A DNA stretch of 64,000 nucleotides from Vibrio sinaloensis DSM 21326. GTDB taxonomy: Bacteria; Pseudomonadota; Gammaproteobacteria; Enterobacterales; Vibrionaceae. Location: the NCBI RefSeq assembly GCF_000189275.1, contig NZ_AEVT01000018.1, forward strand, positions 1-64,000, read 5' to 3'. Both the position numbers and the translations under genes were made by a program. Below, piece after piece: positions 36,975 to 46,015 of the stretch (position 1 is its first letter; each line of letters starts with the position of its first letter). Under the pieces are notes generated by a model, which saw only the letters and a list, made by a program, of their open reading frames with translations, did no database searches and was not told the DNA's origin.

Positions 36975-37496
36975 CTATAGGGTTTCAACGATATCGAGTA
37001 ACTGCTGGTTAAACGTTTCATCCGTCACGGCCCCTTTTTCTAAGTCAAAGTTGTCGTAGAAGCTGGCTAACGACAACGCACCTTTCACGTCAGCTGCAAA
37101 GTAGGGTGCGGAGCCTTGAGCCGCGCCTAGTACACTGCTCGCACCACCAGGGCCAGGAGACGTCGCTAGCATAATGACCGATTTATTCTGGAACACTTTC
37201 ATGTCAATACGCGAAGTCCAGTCGAATAGGTTTTTGTATGCCGCCGTGTAAGAGCCGTTGTGCTCAGCAAAAGAAATGACCACCACATCTGCCTCACCAA
37301 TCGCTTTAAAGAACTGCTGTGCTTGTTGCGGTGAGCCTAGCTCTTTTTCTCTGTCCTCACTAAAGATGGGCATTTCAAAGTCATTGATATCAATCAGTGA
37401 CACCTCTCCACCTTTGATCTGTTTTGCTGCGTATAACGCCAGTTGTTGGTTGATTGAGTTCTTGCTGTTGCTTGCGCCAAATGCCAGTACTTTCAT
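36975..37496 (-). CDS. NADPH-dependent FMN reductase-like flavodoxin-fold protein
   Basis: A 173-residue protein of the FMN-reductase family. The phosphate-binding loop follows strand 1 as VLAFGASNSKNSIN, and VVISFAEHNGSYTAAYKNLFDW and LATSPGPGGASSVLG are the flavin-contact segments. Such enzymes reduce quinones, azo compounds or flavins with NAD(P)H. I chose the ATG at 37496 with AGGA eight bases upstream. It is the first gene of an operon with a MATE exporter, under a divergent LysR, which fits detoxification of a redox-active compound. Confidence 0.85.
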   Translation of the reverse strand: MKVLAFGASNSKNSINQQLALYAAKQIKGGEVSLIDINDFEMPIFSEDREKELGSPQQAQQFFKAIGEADVVVISFAEHNGSYTAAYKNLFDWTSRIDMKVFQNKSVIMLATSPGPGGASSVLGAAQGSAPYFAADVKGALSLASFYDNFDLEKGAVTDETFNQQLLDIVETL

Positions 37497-37530
37497 GTTC
37501 AAATCCTCGTTTATCTTTGCGTTAAGTTCA

Positions 37531-37556
37531 CTATAGTTTGATTCCTATAGTTGATT
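37531..37556. promoter_or_regulatory. Direct repeats in the reductase/LysR intergenic region
   Basis: CTATAGTTTGATT (37531-37543) is repeated as CTATAGTTGATT (37545-37556), 14 bases apart. Each contains the small palindrome CTATAG. It lies 35-60 bases from the reductase start, and is a candidate binding site for the divergent LysR. Confidence 0.45.
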
Positions 37557-37610
37557 AATAGGGTAAATGTGTAATGATTATTTCCATATGACTCTTAATA
37601 GACGCAGAAC

Positions 37611-38510
37611 ATGAAGACAAAGCTTTTAGATGGCATGGTGACTTTTGTCCATGTGGTGGACAGTGGAAGCTTTACCCATGCCGCTCAGATCACGGGTCAT
37701 TCGACCTCCTATATCAGTAAAGAGATGTCTAAGCTAGAAGAGCGCCTCGGTGTTCGACTACTGCACCGTACAACGCGAACTCTAAGCCTGACTCCCGAAG
37801 GTGAGCTGTATTACGAAAGCTGCAAACAACTGGTGGAAAGCGCTCAAGAAATTGAAAATGCACTGGGTGGTAAACAAAGTGAGCCTCAAGGCCACCTGCG
37901 AATCAGTTGCCCGGTCAGCTTTGGTGTGGTGGAACTCAGCCCTATGCTGGCTAAGTTTATGAGCCTATACCCCAAGGTGACCTTTGAAGTGGATTTAAGT
38001 GATCGTAGAGTGGACCTAGTGGCAGAAGGTATCGACATTGCCGTTCGCGCAGTGCATAAAGCAGCCGATTCCAGCTTGATCAGCCGACGAATTAAAACCG
38101 CCCAAGCGGTGACGGTTGCTGCGCCAAGCTATCTACGCAAATACGGCACACCAAAGCACCCTTCCGAGCTAAACCAACATAAAGCCATTACCTATAGCTA
38201 CCAAAAGAACCCCAATTTATGGGAATACAACAGCAATGATGGCGAAATGATCAAAGTTGAGGTGGACAGTGTCTTTGCCGCCAATAGCCCAGAAATGGAA
38301 ATGAGCATGTGTTTAGAAGGGATTGGTATTACTCGCCTACCAGAAGAACACACCAGAGAGGCAATTGCGACTGGCAGGTTAGTCGAATTGTTTAGCGACT
38401 TCCCTAAGCACAAAATCGATCTGTGCCTTGTTTATCCAAGCCGCAAACATATGTCTGCCAAGGTCAGAGCCTTTATTGACTTTATGGCAGAGAACCTTGC
38501 AGCCAACTAA
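37611..38510 (+). CDS. LysR-family regulator, divergent from reductase-MATE operon
   Basis: A 299-residue LysR protein. The winged helix (residues 6-63) has FVHVVDSGSFTHAAQITGHS and the recognition segment SYISKEMSKLEERLGVRLL. The ligand-binding domain begins GHLRISCPVSFGVVEL. It resembles the LysR proteins that control neighbouring oxidoreductase or quinone-response genes. It is divergent from the FMN reductase-MATE operon across 114 bases and probably controls it. Confidence 0.88.
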   Translation: MKTKLLDGMVTFVHVVDSGSFTHAAQITGHSTSYISKEMSKLEERLGVRLLHRTTRTLSLTPEGELYYESCKQLVESAQEIENALGGKQSEPQGHLRISCPVSFGVVELSPMLAKFMSLYPKVTFEVDLSDRRVDLVAEGIDIAVRAVHKAADSSLISRRIKTAQAVTVAAPSYLRKYGTPKHPSELNQHKAITYSYQKNPNLWEYNSNDGEMIKVEVDSVFAANSPEMEMSMCLEGIGITRLPEEHTREAIATGRLVELFSDFPKHKIDLCLVYPSRKHMSAKVRAFIDFMAENLAAN

Positions 38511-38552
38511 AGCCAGTCACAGCCCAAACCACGATTCAGAATCCATAGCCAT

Positions 38553-38582
38553 AAAAAATCCCCAAGTGCATTTTGGGGATTT
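38553..38582. terminator. Terminator between LysR and the DUF3726-type gene
   Basis: AATCCCCAA and TTGGGGATT form a 9-bp stem with a 7-base loop. An A-run precedes it, giving Ts on the minus strand for the catabolic operon that ends at 38608. Confidence 0.88.
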
Positions 38583-38607
38583 GCGTCATTAGTAGGCCCT
38601 AACAGGC

Positions 38608-39339
38608 TCAAGCTAACTCGCCTGCTCCTTGAACTGAACGGGCACTGTTTTCAACTAAGAACACCGTGGCCGCTTGCTTTAATGTCTCCCACTCAGCATC
38701 TTCAACAAAGATACCTTCTTGCCATGATGTTTGTTGAGCACGGCTTAACTCCGCACTATCAACATGGATAGAATAACCTTTCGCACTTTGTTTAACGTCA
38801 AAATCGCTGACTGACAGCTCAATTGTCATCGAGTGAACATCATCGCTGCCATCGACATCGTTATCGGAAAAGAACACTTCAGGCGCCACGCAACCCCGGT
38901 TGAGCACATACAAAGCACGTTGAGGGCTACTGCCATTGACCCATTGCGCGCGGCAAGCAATGCCTTTTGCGGCCAAGCGAACCAACTCACTGTAGGCTAG
39001 CCAGCGGTTGTGGCACTGTTTCAGCGTGATTGAGATGGTTTTGTTGTCCACCATTTTCTCTAAGGCAAAATCGAGTACCGCAGGCAATTGACATGCGATG
39101 CTGCTGTTATGAAAATCAACCTCAAAACTTGATTCACTTTGATTGGAGATCGATACCGCACAGTCTGAATCTAAGCTTAGAAATTGGCTGGCATTGTTAA
39201 AATGCCTTACGCCATTGAGCCCGACCATTTGCAAATCCGCCACCATATTGGCGATGACATCCGCTTCACCACAATGACGACGCATACCTAAAAACGCCTT
39301 GTTCACTGCGGCAACCAATTCGTTGTGCGAAACGATCAT
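38608..39339 (-). CDS. DUF3726-like protein
   Basis: A 243-residue soluble protein of unknown function. The N-terminal half begins with a helical segment (SHNELVAAVNKAFLGMRRHC, then GEADVIANMVADLQMVGL) that resembles the DUF3726 family; I rate this match as moderate and from memory only. No enzyme motif, signal peptide or membrane helix is seen. Its ATG overlaps the stop of the 578-residue protein gene by four bases, so the two are translationally coupled and probably act together. It is the last gene of the seven-gene locus at 38.6-46.9 kb. Confidence 0.6.
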   Translation of the reverse strand: MIVSHNELVAAVNKAFLGMRRHCGEADVIANMVADLQMVGLNGVRHFNNASQFLSLDSDCAVSISNQSESSFEVDFHNSSIACQLPAVLDFALEKMVDNKTISITLKQCHNRWLAYSELVRLAAKGIACRAQWVNGSSPQRALYVLNRGCVAPEVFFSDNDVDGSDDVHSMTIELSVSDFDVKQSAKGYSIHVDSAELSRAQQTSWQEGIFVEDAEWETLKQAATVFLVENSARSVQGAGELA

Positions 39340-41072
39340 GATGCGAATCCTCCATTGATCTTTTGTGGCTCAGCACGAGAAATTTCTTGATGACTTGGCA
39401 GGGTTGGAAAGATCCATGTGTCACCGTGTTGTGGATCGCGGACTTCATCTAACAATGGCGCACCTTGGAAGAAGGTCACTCGAACCCAGCGATCAGAACG
39501 CGGATCAAATTTGGTTGCACCAAAGATTGCCAACTTGCAGCGTAACAGGTGCATTGGTAGCGCATCTTGACGTAATACGTTCATTTGAATGTCACCCATG
39601 GCTCGATTACCTAGGGTCCAAACCCGTCGAGTAATCGCTCGATATTGAGGGCACTGGAGCAAAAATTCTGCCACGCTCGTTTCAGGCGAATAACCATCCA
39701 ACGCATGAAACAACTGATTGGCCTGACGACCAATATCCAGCGGCAGCTCACGCTCTTCCCCCGCTTCTTCACCGCGAATACCGAGTCTTGGCTCTTCTTT
39801 ATCTTGCGAGCGATACCAGAACCAATAATTGTTTTCGGCCAGCGAGTAATCTGCCTCGACGGCCCACTGATATTTATCGCTGAGTAACTGGCGCAGCTGT
39901 TGGACAGTTTTACCACTTGGAATCGATAGTGCTTCACTAGTGTTCATTTGGTTTTCAAACTGATCTACCGCACCCGGATAGAGTTCAAGCAAGCAAGAGG
40001 TAAGGATTTCTTGGGCTTCCAAGCTCATGCACTCCGCTTGGCTAACCACATCTCGCCATTGTGAATTCGCCGCGATAACTTGCGATAGTTGCTCACTAAG
40101 CTGGGCAATATCGGTGATCGCCAACTGATTTAAGCTGTCTTGCTGTTCGTTAATAGTAATAACTTGTTCTAAATGGCACTTGGCCTTAAGCAATAATTCT
40201 CGCAATGGATCATGCATCTGGTTGTCACACGGCATCGCCAATACTTGAGCAATCGCGCGCTCTCTTGACGTCATCCACTGATCCACAATGCACGGGTGAT
40301 TAATTAGATAAGGCGCCATGCCCAAGCCCGTCGCATTACCTACTCCCAAGTAACGCTGCAAGCCTTTGTGTAGCAAGATAGCTTGGTCGCCACCTTTTTG
40401 CTCAGCAAGATAATGTACCCAATCTAGGCTAAACTCGCGCAGCATGTACACGGCGCACATTTGTGCGCTAAAGGACTGATTAAAGTCAGGATTCGTTTCA
40501 AGCAGCTTAAAATCTGCAATGCCAAATTTACCATTGCCATACACCGCCGTGGTACGCAGTATGTAGCCGACTTCAGCCAACTCATTTGGTTGTGGTTGCT
40601 GACCCAGAGCCAAGGCGCTGACAATGTGTTCGAACACTCGCACGCTCTTGTTTGCTCGCGCTAAAACAAGCACCTTGTTAGGGTTTCGTCCCGCTTCTTG
40701 CAAAGGCACATTGGCGCGTAGCTGCTCTAACAGTTCAACATCGACATCGCCATGAACCAAAGCGAATGTGACATCCCACTTTTCCGCAATAACACGATCA
40801 TTGCGCTCCTCGTCGGCGATCTCATCACAAAAAACCACCAGGTGGTAAACTTGTGTTGGAGTCGTCAGTTGATAAATGACATGGCCATAACCCTGCGGGC
40901 ACAACTGCCAATCATGCTTAGCAACGCGCCAGTTTTGCATCGCCATTTTGCGGATTAAACTACGCACAAAGCTGATTCGATTTTGGTGCATAGCGCCTAG
41001 CCTTTCCGGAGCCATAACAAGGGCTGCATTTCGCAGCTGGGTTTCAGTGTAAGTAGAACGATGTGCATCCAT
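39336..41072 (-). CDS. Large protein of unknown function, 578 residues
   Basis: I do not recognise this soluble 578-residue protein. The N-terminal third contains a helical, basic segment (SFVRSLIRKMAMQNWRVAKH) and QVYHLVVFCDEI; the middle is helix-rich and Gln/Leu-rich; the C-terminal third has NYWFWYRSQDKEEPRLGIRG and RWVRVTFFQGAPLL. No signal peptide, membrane helix or cofactor motif is visible. I chose the ATG at 41072 (GGTGAG about five bases upstream); a GTG four codons earlier opens the frame. It is coupled to the DUF3726-like gene and lies downstream of a BCCT transporter in a catabolic locus. Confidence 0.7.
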   Translation of the reverse strand: MDAHRSTYTETQLRNAALVMAPERLGAMHQNRISFVRSLIRKMAMQNWRVAKHDWQLCPQGYGHVIYQLTTPTQVYHLVVFCDEIADEERNDRVIAEKWDVTFALVHGDVDVELLEQLRANVPLQEAGRNPNKVLVLARANKSVRVFEHIVSALALGQQPQPNELAEVGYILRTTAVYGNGKFGIADFKLLETNPDFNQSFSAQMCAVYMLREFSLDWVHYLAEQKGGDQAILLHKGLQRYLGVGNATGLGMAPYLINHPCIVDQWMTSRERAIAQVLAMPCDNQMHDPLRELLLKAKCHLEQVITINEQQDSLNQLAITDIAQLSEQLSQVIAANSQWRDVVSQAECMSLEAQEILTSCLLELYPGAVDQFENQMNTSEALSIPSGKTVQQLRQLLSDKYQWAVEADYSLAENNYWFWYRSQDKEEPRLGIRGEEAGEERELPLDIGRQANQLFHALDGYSPETSVAEFLLQCPQYRAITRRVWTLGNRAMGDIQMNVLRQDALPMHLLRCKLAIFGATKFDPRSDRWVRVTFFQGAPLLDEVRDPQHGDTWIFPTLPSHQEISRAEPQKINGGFAS

Positions 41073-41164
41073 TTTGCTCACCACCTATTTTTTATTGTAA
41101 GAATAATAGGAGCTTGCGCAGGCGCTGGGGAACAACCCGCGCAAACTCATCGTTATTGGATTTG

Positions 41165-42769
41165 TTAGAGCCCTTGCTCCTTAGCCATCTTCATTGCGAT
41201 CTGCGGTGCATTCCACAGCGAAGGCAGCAGTATCAGAGAGACGGGCACTGCGGTAATAACAATGAAAGATTGCAGCGCTGAAATACCTCCGGAGCCCAGC
41301 GAGATGAGTATCAATGCGGTTACCCCCATCGCAACGCCCCAGAAGGTGCGAACGATAGCGTTTGGCTCCGTTTCGCCACTGATCACGACACTGATGGTGT
41401 AAGTCATCGAGTCACCTGTCGTGACAATGAAAATCGTGGTCAAGATGAGGAACAAAATCGAGACAAGCATTGGTAGAGGCAGTTGCTGTGTAACGGCAAG
41501 CAGCGCACCCGGCAAGTTGAAGCCTTCAAACGCTTTACTCACACTACCCGGTTCTGCAATTTCAAACGCTAAGCCTGAACCGCCAACAATGGTGAACCAG
41601 AAACAGGTCGTCAGTGGCGCAATGATGCTAATTGTCGAAATGATCTGGCGGATACTGCGTCCACGGGAGATGCGGGCAATGAAGATCGCCATCATTGGAC
41701 CATAACCGAGGAACCAGCCCCAGAAGAACACCGTCCACCAGCTCAACCAGCCTTCATCTCCGCGATAAGTCGCCATTGGAATAAAGTTATCCAGCATGCT
41801 ACCGACACCCTGAATATAACCATTAAAGATAAAGTCAGTTGGCCCAAACAGTAGGATGTAGATCATCAGGCCAATCGCCAGAATCACGTTGTAGCGACTG
41901 AGCATTTGCATGCCTCGATTAAGCCCACTCAAGGCAGACAGGGTATACAGAGCAATCGCAAACAGAATGATAATAAGTTGCGTGGTAAAGCCATCAGGGA
42001 TATCAAATAGCGCATTTAACGCGTAGCTAACCTGTAAGCCTAGAAAGCCAATTGGCCCAATGGTGCCCGCAGCCACCGCGATAATACAGCACGCATCAAT
42101 CAGCGCGCCGGTATGGCCTTTAAGAGCACGTTCTCCAATCACTGGATACAGCAAAATGCGCGGTTTAAGCGGTAGGCCTTTGTCGTAATGCAGGTGCATG
42201 ACAACGATTGACGTCAAGCTGCCAACAATTGCCCACGCGAGGAAACCCCAGTGCATGAAAGATTGCGATAGTGCATTGACCGCGCCTTGCTGCGGATTTT
42301 CCTGCGCGCCATATAATGGCGGAGGACTCACGTAATGCGCAATTGGCTCCGCCGCTGCCCAGAAAACACCACCGCCAGCAAGCAGGGTACAGAAGATGAT
42401 CGCCATCCAGCGAAAGCCATCCATCTCCGGTTTGGCCGAACCACCAAGAATCACCTTGCCTGTTCGCCCTGCAGCGAGGCCAAGACCAATAAGAAAGGTG
42501 AGAAGAAGCAGTATTTGCCAATAGGGTCCAAAGACCTTCACTGACCAGCCAAATCCGGCGTTGACTAAGCTTGATAGCAGCTCACCATCATAGAGTGCGA
42601 GTGCAACGAAAAGTGCGATAAAGCCGCCACTGTACCAGAAGGCTGGGTTACTCAAACCCAGCTTATCTGGAGAGTTTTCGGTGGCAGGCGAAGTGTTGTG
42701 TTTTGCTTGTAGCTTACCTGATGATACCTTCATAGGGTTCGCTTTCATGCTATTGGTTAAATCAGACAT
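41165..42769 (-). CDS. BCCT-family transporter, betaine/carnitine type
   Basis: A 534-residue, 12-helix secondary transporter for quaternary or related amines. The family signature WWTVFFWGWFLGYGPMMAIF (helix 8, about residue 340) and AAAEPIAHYVSPPP (helix 4 region) are present; the latter resembles the CaiT-type segment more than the betaine transporters. Only five of the usual tryptophan cage positions can be judged by eye. The N-terminal 40 residues are polar and cytoplasmic. It is the transporter of the seven-gene locus, and its substrate should be that pathway's substrate. Confidence 0.87.
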   Translation of the reverse strand: MSDLTNSMKANPMKVSSGKLQAKHNTSPATENSPDKLGLSNPAFWYSGGFIALFVALALYDGELLSSLVNAGFGWSVKVFGPYWQILLLLTFLIGLGLAAGRTGKVILGGSAKPEMDGFRWMAIIFCTLLAGGGVFWAAAEPIAHYVSPPPLYGAQENPQQGAVNALSQSFMHWGFLAWAIVGSLTSIVVMHLHYDKGLPLKPRILLYPVIGERALKGHTGALIDACCIIAVAAGTIGPIGFLGLQVSYALNALFDIPDGFTTQLIIILFAIALYTLSALSGLNRGMQMLSRYNVILAIGLMIYILLFGPTDFIFNGYIQGVGSMLDNFIPMATYRGDEGWLSWWTVFFWGWFLGYGPMMAIFIARISRGRSIRQIISTISIIAPLTTCFWFTIVGGSGLAFEIAEPGSVSKAFEGFNLPGALLAVTQQLPLPMLVSILFLILTTIFIVTTGDSMTYTISVVISGETEPNAIVRTFWGVAMGVTALILISLGSGGISALQSFIVITAVPVSLILLPSLWNAPQIAMKMAKEQGL

Positions 42770-42873
42770 ATCTCTGACTCCAGACTGTTTTGCGGCAGCC
42801 GACGACTGGCAGCAAAAGTTAAATTAACACCTGCCTTATTATTGTTGTGTTGGCAGGCTGTTCCTTGTTTGGG

Positions 42874-43869
42874 TTACTGCTCTGAAATAGGCTCCAATCC
42901 TTGTTTGAGGAAATTAAACCAGTTATCACCCAGTATTTGTCCCGCCTCAGATTCGCTGAATCCATGACGCATTAATCCGTTGTAAATGTTCTCCATCCCT
43001 TTGCTGCCACTAAACCAAGGTAGCGCATCTGGCCAACCTGAATTGCTGGCTGAGCCTTCGCCATAGTCCATCGCTTTCGACCAACGACCATTGCGCATCC
43101 ACTCGAGAACTTGCTGCGGCTGGTTAAGGCACAAGTCACTGCCGATACCTAAGTGGTCGACACCAAATAGCTCTGCGGTTTTCGCCACCATCTGACAAAA
43201 ATCGTCTAACGTACACTGGCTACCATTTGGCAAATGGAAGGGGTACAAGCTAAAGCCCAGCAAGCCGCCACGCTCGGTCAGCGCTCTGATCACGGTATTG
43301 GATTTGTTTCGCAGTGCTTCATGAGCGAAGGTTGGATTGGCGTGACTAATACAGATAGGCCTTGATGAGAGGTCGATGGCTTCTAATGTCGAACGCTCAG
43401 CGCTATGCGACATATCTATGATCATGCCAACGCGATTCATCTCTTTGATCGCTTGTTTACCAAAGCGGGTTACCCCTGAATCATTCTGCTCATAGCAACC
43501 TGTCGCCAGTAGGCTTTGGTTGTTGTACGTCAACTGCATGATGAGCAAACCTTGGCGGCGCATTACTTCAATCAAACCAATTTCATCATCAATTGGAGAA
43601 CAATTCTGAGCACCAAAGAAGATGCCAACTTTGCCCTGCTGCTTCGCCTTCTCTACATCAGCCATGGAATAAATCGGCATGATGAGGTCTGCGTTTTGCT
43701 CAAAGCGAAGGTTCCATTCGGCAAAGCGAGTTAGGGTCTCACGAGCGTTTTCGTGATAGACAATGGTGGCATGAACAGCGGTGATGCCACTCGCCTTGAG
43801 GGTTTGGAAATACTCGCGATCCCAATTGCAGTATTGCAGCCCATCGATCACAATCCGTTGTTGGTACAT
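42874..43869 (-). CDS. M19 dipeptidase-like protein with altered metal site
   Basis: A 331-residue TIM-barrel protein of the M19 (renal dipeptidase) family. The later ligand regions are there: DMSHSAE, ICISHANP and LGIGSDLCL. The N-terminal zinc motif, normally DGHND, reads IDGLQYCNW, so the usual His and Asp are missing, and the bridging Glu of the EGGH motif is replaced in IFFGAQNCS. This pattern is shared, as I recall, with the Pseudomonas protein PA5396, encoded by the dimethylglycine catabolism genes. AAGGAG precedes the ATG at 43869. It is probably not a dipeptidase, and its reaction is unknown. Confidence 0.82.
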   Translation of the reverse strand: MYQQRIVIDGLQYCNWDREYFQTLKASGITAVHATIVYHENARETLTRFAEWNLRFEQNADLIMPIYSMADVEKAKQQGKVGIFFGAQNCSPIDDEIGLIEVMRRQGLLIMQLTYNNQSLLATGCYEQNDSGVTRFGKQAIKEMNRVGMIIDMSHSAERSTLEAIDLSSRPICISHANPTFAHEALRNKSNTVIRALTERGGLLGFSLYPFHLPNGSQCTLDDFCQMVAKTAELFGVDHLGIGSDLCLNQPQQVLEWMRNGRWSKAMDYGEGSASNSGWPDALPWFSGSKGMENIYNGLMRHGFSESEAGQILGDNWFNFLKQGLEPISEQ

Positions 43870-43943
43870 AACCACTCCTTAAACATTGAATCGCCTTTAA
43901 TTGGGAAGCAGATAACGCTCTACCTCCCATGGTTTACTAAGTC

Positions 43944-45404
43944 TTAGTAAGGACGTTGGTAAGCGGTTTTCACCACGGTGTAGAATTCTTTTGCGTATTG
44001 ACCTTGTTCGCGCGGGCCAAAGCTAGACTCTTTGCGGCCACCAAACGGTACGTGGTAGTCGGTGCCTGCGGTCGGTAGGTTCACCATCACACAACCGGTC
44101 TGTGCTTGCTGTTTGAAGATGGCGCTAGTACGCAGGCTCTGAGTAATAATGCCGCCCGTCAAACCAAAACGGGTATCGTTGGTAACCGCGATGGCTTCAT
44201 CAAGGTCAGCCACTCGAATCACACTCGCCATCGGGGCAAACACTTCCTCTTGGTTCACTTCCCAACTGTTTTGGGTATTGAGGAATAAGGTTGGCGACAT
44301 GTAGTAACCGTCGTGCGCTAAGTTTAGGCGCTCGCCACCAAAGGCCAGCTCAGCACCACTTTGACGCGCCTTTTCAATCCACTCGAAGTTTGCTTCAAGC
44401 TGATTAGCGTCGACAACTGGCCCCATGAAGATACCTTCCTCCAGGGCATGACCCACTTTCAGCTCACTCATACGTTTGATCAGCGCTTCAACGTAGGCAT
44501 CATGAATCCCGTCCATAACGACAAGACGTGAAGACGCGGTACATTTCTGTCCGGCACCAGAGAAAGAGCCAGCGATGGTCGCTTCTACTGCAACTTGAAT
44601 GTCTGCATCATCGGCAACCACCAAGGCATTTTTACTGCCCATTTCAAGCTGGCAGCGCACAAAGTTTGGCGCGGTGGCAGCGGCGACCTTGCGCCCAGTC
44701 TCTACAGAGCCAGTAAAGCTCACGCCATTGACCTCTTTAGAGTTAATTAAGGTATTGCCCACCTGTGAGCCACTGCCGAGCACTAGGTTAAACGTGCCCG
44801 CAGGCAGACCTTGACGGTGAATGATTTCCGTCAGTGCCACGGCACTGGCTGGTGTTAGATTGGCAGGTTTCCAGACCACGCTGTTACCAAACGCGAGTGC
44901 CGGAGCAATCTTCCACGCCGCCGTTGCCGTCGGGAAGTTCCAAGGAGAGATAATGGCGATAACGCCAACCGCTTCGCGAGTAACTTCAACGGAGACGCCT
45001 GGACGGACGGAGGCAGCGTTATCACCAATTTGGCGCAGCACTTCCGCCGCAAAATATTGAAAGAACTGACCTGCGCGGTAAATTTCTCCGCGACCTTCAG
45101 CAAACGGTTTACCCTCTTCGCGTGAAAGCAGTCGACCGAGTTCATCGCAGCGCTCAATCAGCTCATCACCAATCGCTTGCAACACCGCTTGCTTGCGCTC
45201 TATCGGCGTCTTTTCCCACTCAGGTTGCGCTTGCTTAGCGACTTGAATCGCTTGCTCTACCTGAGCCTGACTCGCTTGAGCAAAATTGCCCAAGTTTTCA
45301 CTGATGTCTGATGGGTTAATGTTTGCTACGGTATCGACGCCTGCTTGCCATTCGCCGCCAATATAAAGGGCCTTTTCTGCTTGAACATTGTTAATAAAAG
45401 TCAT
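43944..45404 (-). CDS. Aldehyde dehydrogenase
   Basis: A 486-residue NAD(P)-dependent aldehyde dehydrogenase. The catalytic Cys is in GAGQKCTASSRLVV (about residue 288), the general-base Glu is in CQLEMGSKNALVV (about 254), and the cofactor loop is in SFTGSVETGR (about 230). The sequence resembles 2-oxoglutarate semialdehyde dehydrogenases and related semialdehyde enzymes; the exact substrate is inference. It lies between the RidA-like and dipeptidase-like genes in one operon, so it probably oxidises an aldehyde intermediate of the pathway. Confidence 0.87.
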   Translation of the reverse strand: MTFINNVQAEKALYIGGEWQAGVDTVANINPSDISENLGNFAQASQAQVEQAIQVAKQAQPEWEKTPIERKQAVLQAIGDELIERCDELGRLLSREEGKPFAEGRGEIYRAGQFFQYFAAEVLRQIGDNAASVRPGVSVEVTREAVGVIAIISPWNFPTATAAWKIAPALAFGNSVVWKPANLTPASAVALTEIIHRQGLPAGTFNLVLGSGSQVGNTLINSKEVNGVSFTGSVETGRKVAAATAPNFVRCQLEMGSKNALVVADDADIQVAVEATIAGSFSGAGQKCTASSRLVVMDGIHDAYVEALIKRMSELKVGHALEEGIFMGPVVDANQLEANFEWIEKARQSGAELAFGGERLNLAHDGYYMSPTLFLNTQNSWEVNQEEVFAPMASVIRVADLDEAIAVTNDTRFGLTGGIITQSLRTSAIFKQQAQTGCVMVNLPTAGTDYHVPFGGRKESSFGPREQGQYAKEFYTVVKTAYQRPY

Positions 45405-45461
45405 TGCTCTTTCCTTGTTCTTGTTTGACTGACGAGATCAATCAGTTTCAATTTTGGAGGG

Positions 45462-45860
45462 TTACTCTGGCTGACTTGCCGACGCGTAAACCACAAACTC
45501 CACCAGCATTTCTTCGCGAGCTAAGCCTGCAACCACCATGGCTGCGCGATTTGGATAAGGCGCATCAAAATATTCGGCATAGATCTGATTAACGGTTTTT
45601 AGGTATTCGCGATCAGTTACGTAGATTAGGACCTGCAGCACCGAATCAAGCGACTCACCTGCGCACTCTAGGGTATGAACGAGATTGTTAAATGTTTGGC
45701 GAGTCTGCGCTTCAATGCCGCCTTCGACCACCGCGCCAGTGTCATCGATCGGGATCTGCGCCGTATATAAGGTTCCGTTGTTAACAATCGCCCATTCAAG
45801 CGGAGCCTTAGAGGCAAACAGAGCGGTTTTTACTGGGTGTTTTTTCGTTTGAGTATTCAC
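45462..45860 (-). CDS. RidA-family protein
   Basis: A 132-residue member of the RidA/YjgF family, whose founding members hydrolyse reactive enamine/imine intermediates to ketones and ammonia. The Arg in YPNRAAMVV (about residue 103) occupies the position of the catalytic Arg in RidA, and the C-terminal MLVEFVVYA matches the family's end. It is the first gene of the catabolic operon, divergent from a LysR gene. In this setting it may clear an imine formed in amine breakdown. Confidence 0.85.
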   Translation of the reverse strand: MNTQTKKHPVKTALFASKAPLEWAIVNNGTLYTAQIPIDDTGAVVEGGIEAQTRQTFNNLVHTLECAGESLDSVLQVLIYVTDREYLKTVNQIYAEYFDAPYPNRAAMVVAGLAREEMLVEFVVYASASQPE

Positions 45861-45951
45861 GTGCCTTTCAACCTTTGTAACAACTTTGTTTCAAGATGGT
45901 TAAATCATGCACATTGACAGGCGATAAATCGAACGGTAAATTTTTTACATT

Positions 45952-45970
45952 TGATAAATAAAACTTATCA
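45952..45970. promoter_or_regulatory. Inverted repeat, LysR-type box
   Basis: TGATAA and TTATCA are perfect 6-base arms with a 7-base spacer, 46 bases before the LysR start and about 90 from the divergent RidA start. This T-N11-A-like dyad is the expected binding site of the divergent LysR. Confidence 0.5.
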
Positions 45971-46015
45971 CCTTACTGAGATTAAGATGAATAAAGGGAT
46001 GGCGAGGAACAGACC

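Noticed and set aside
41114..41144. Possible terminator between the BCCT and 578-residue protein genes
   Set aside because: TTGCGC/GCGCAA arms are far apart with a large loop and no T-run; the genes are better read as one operon.
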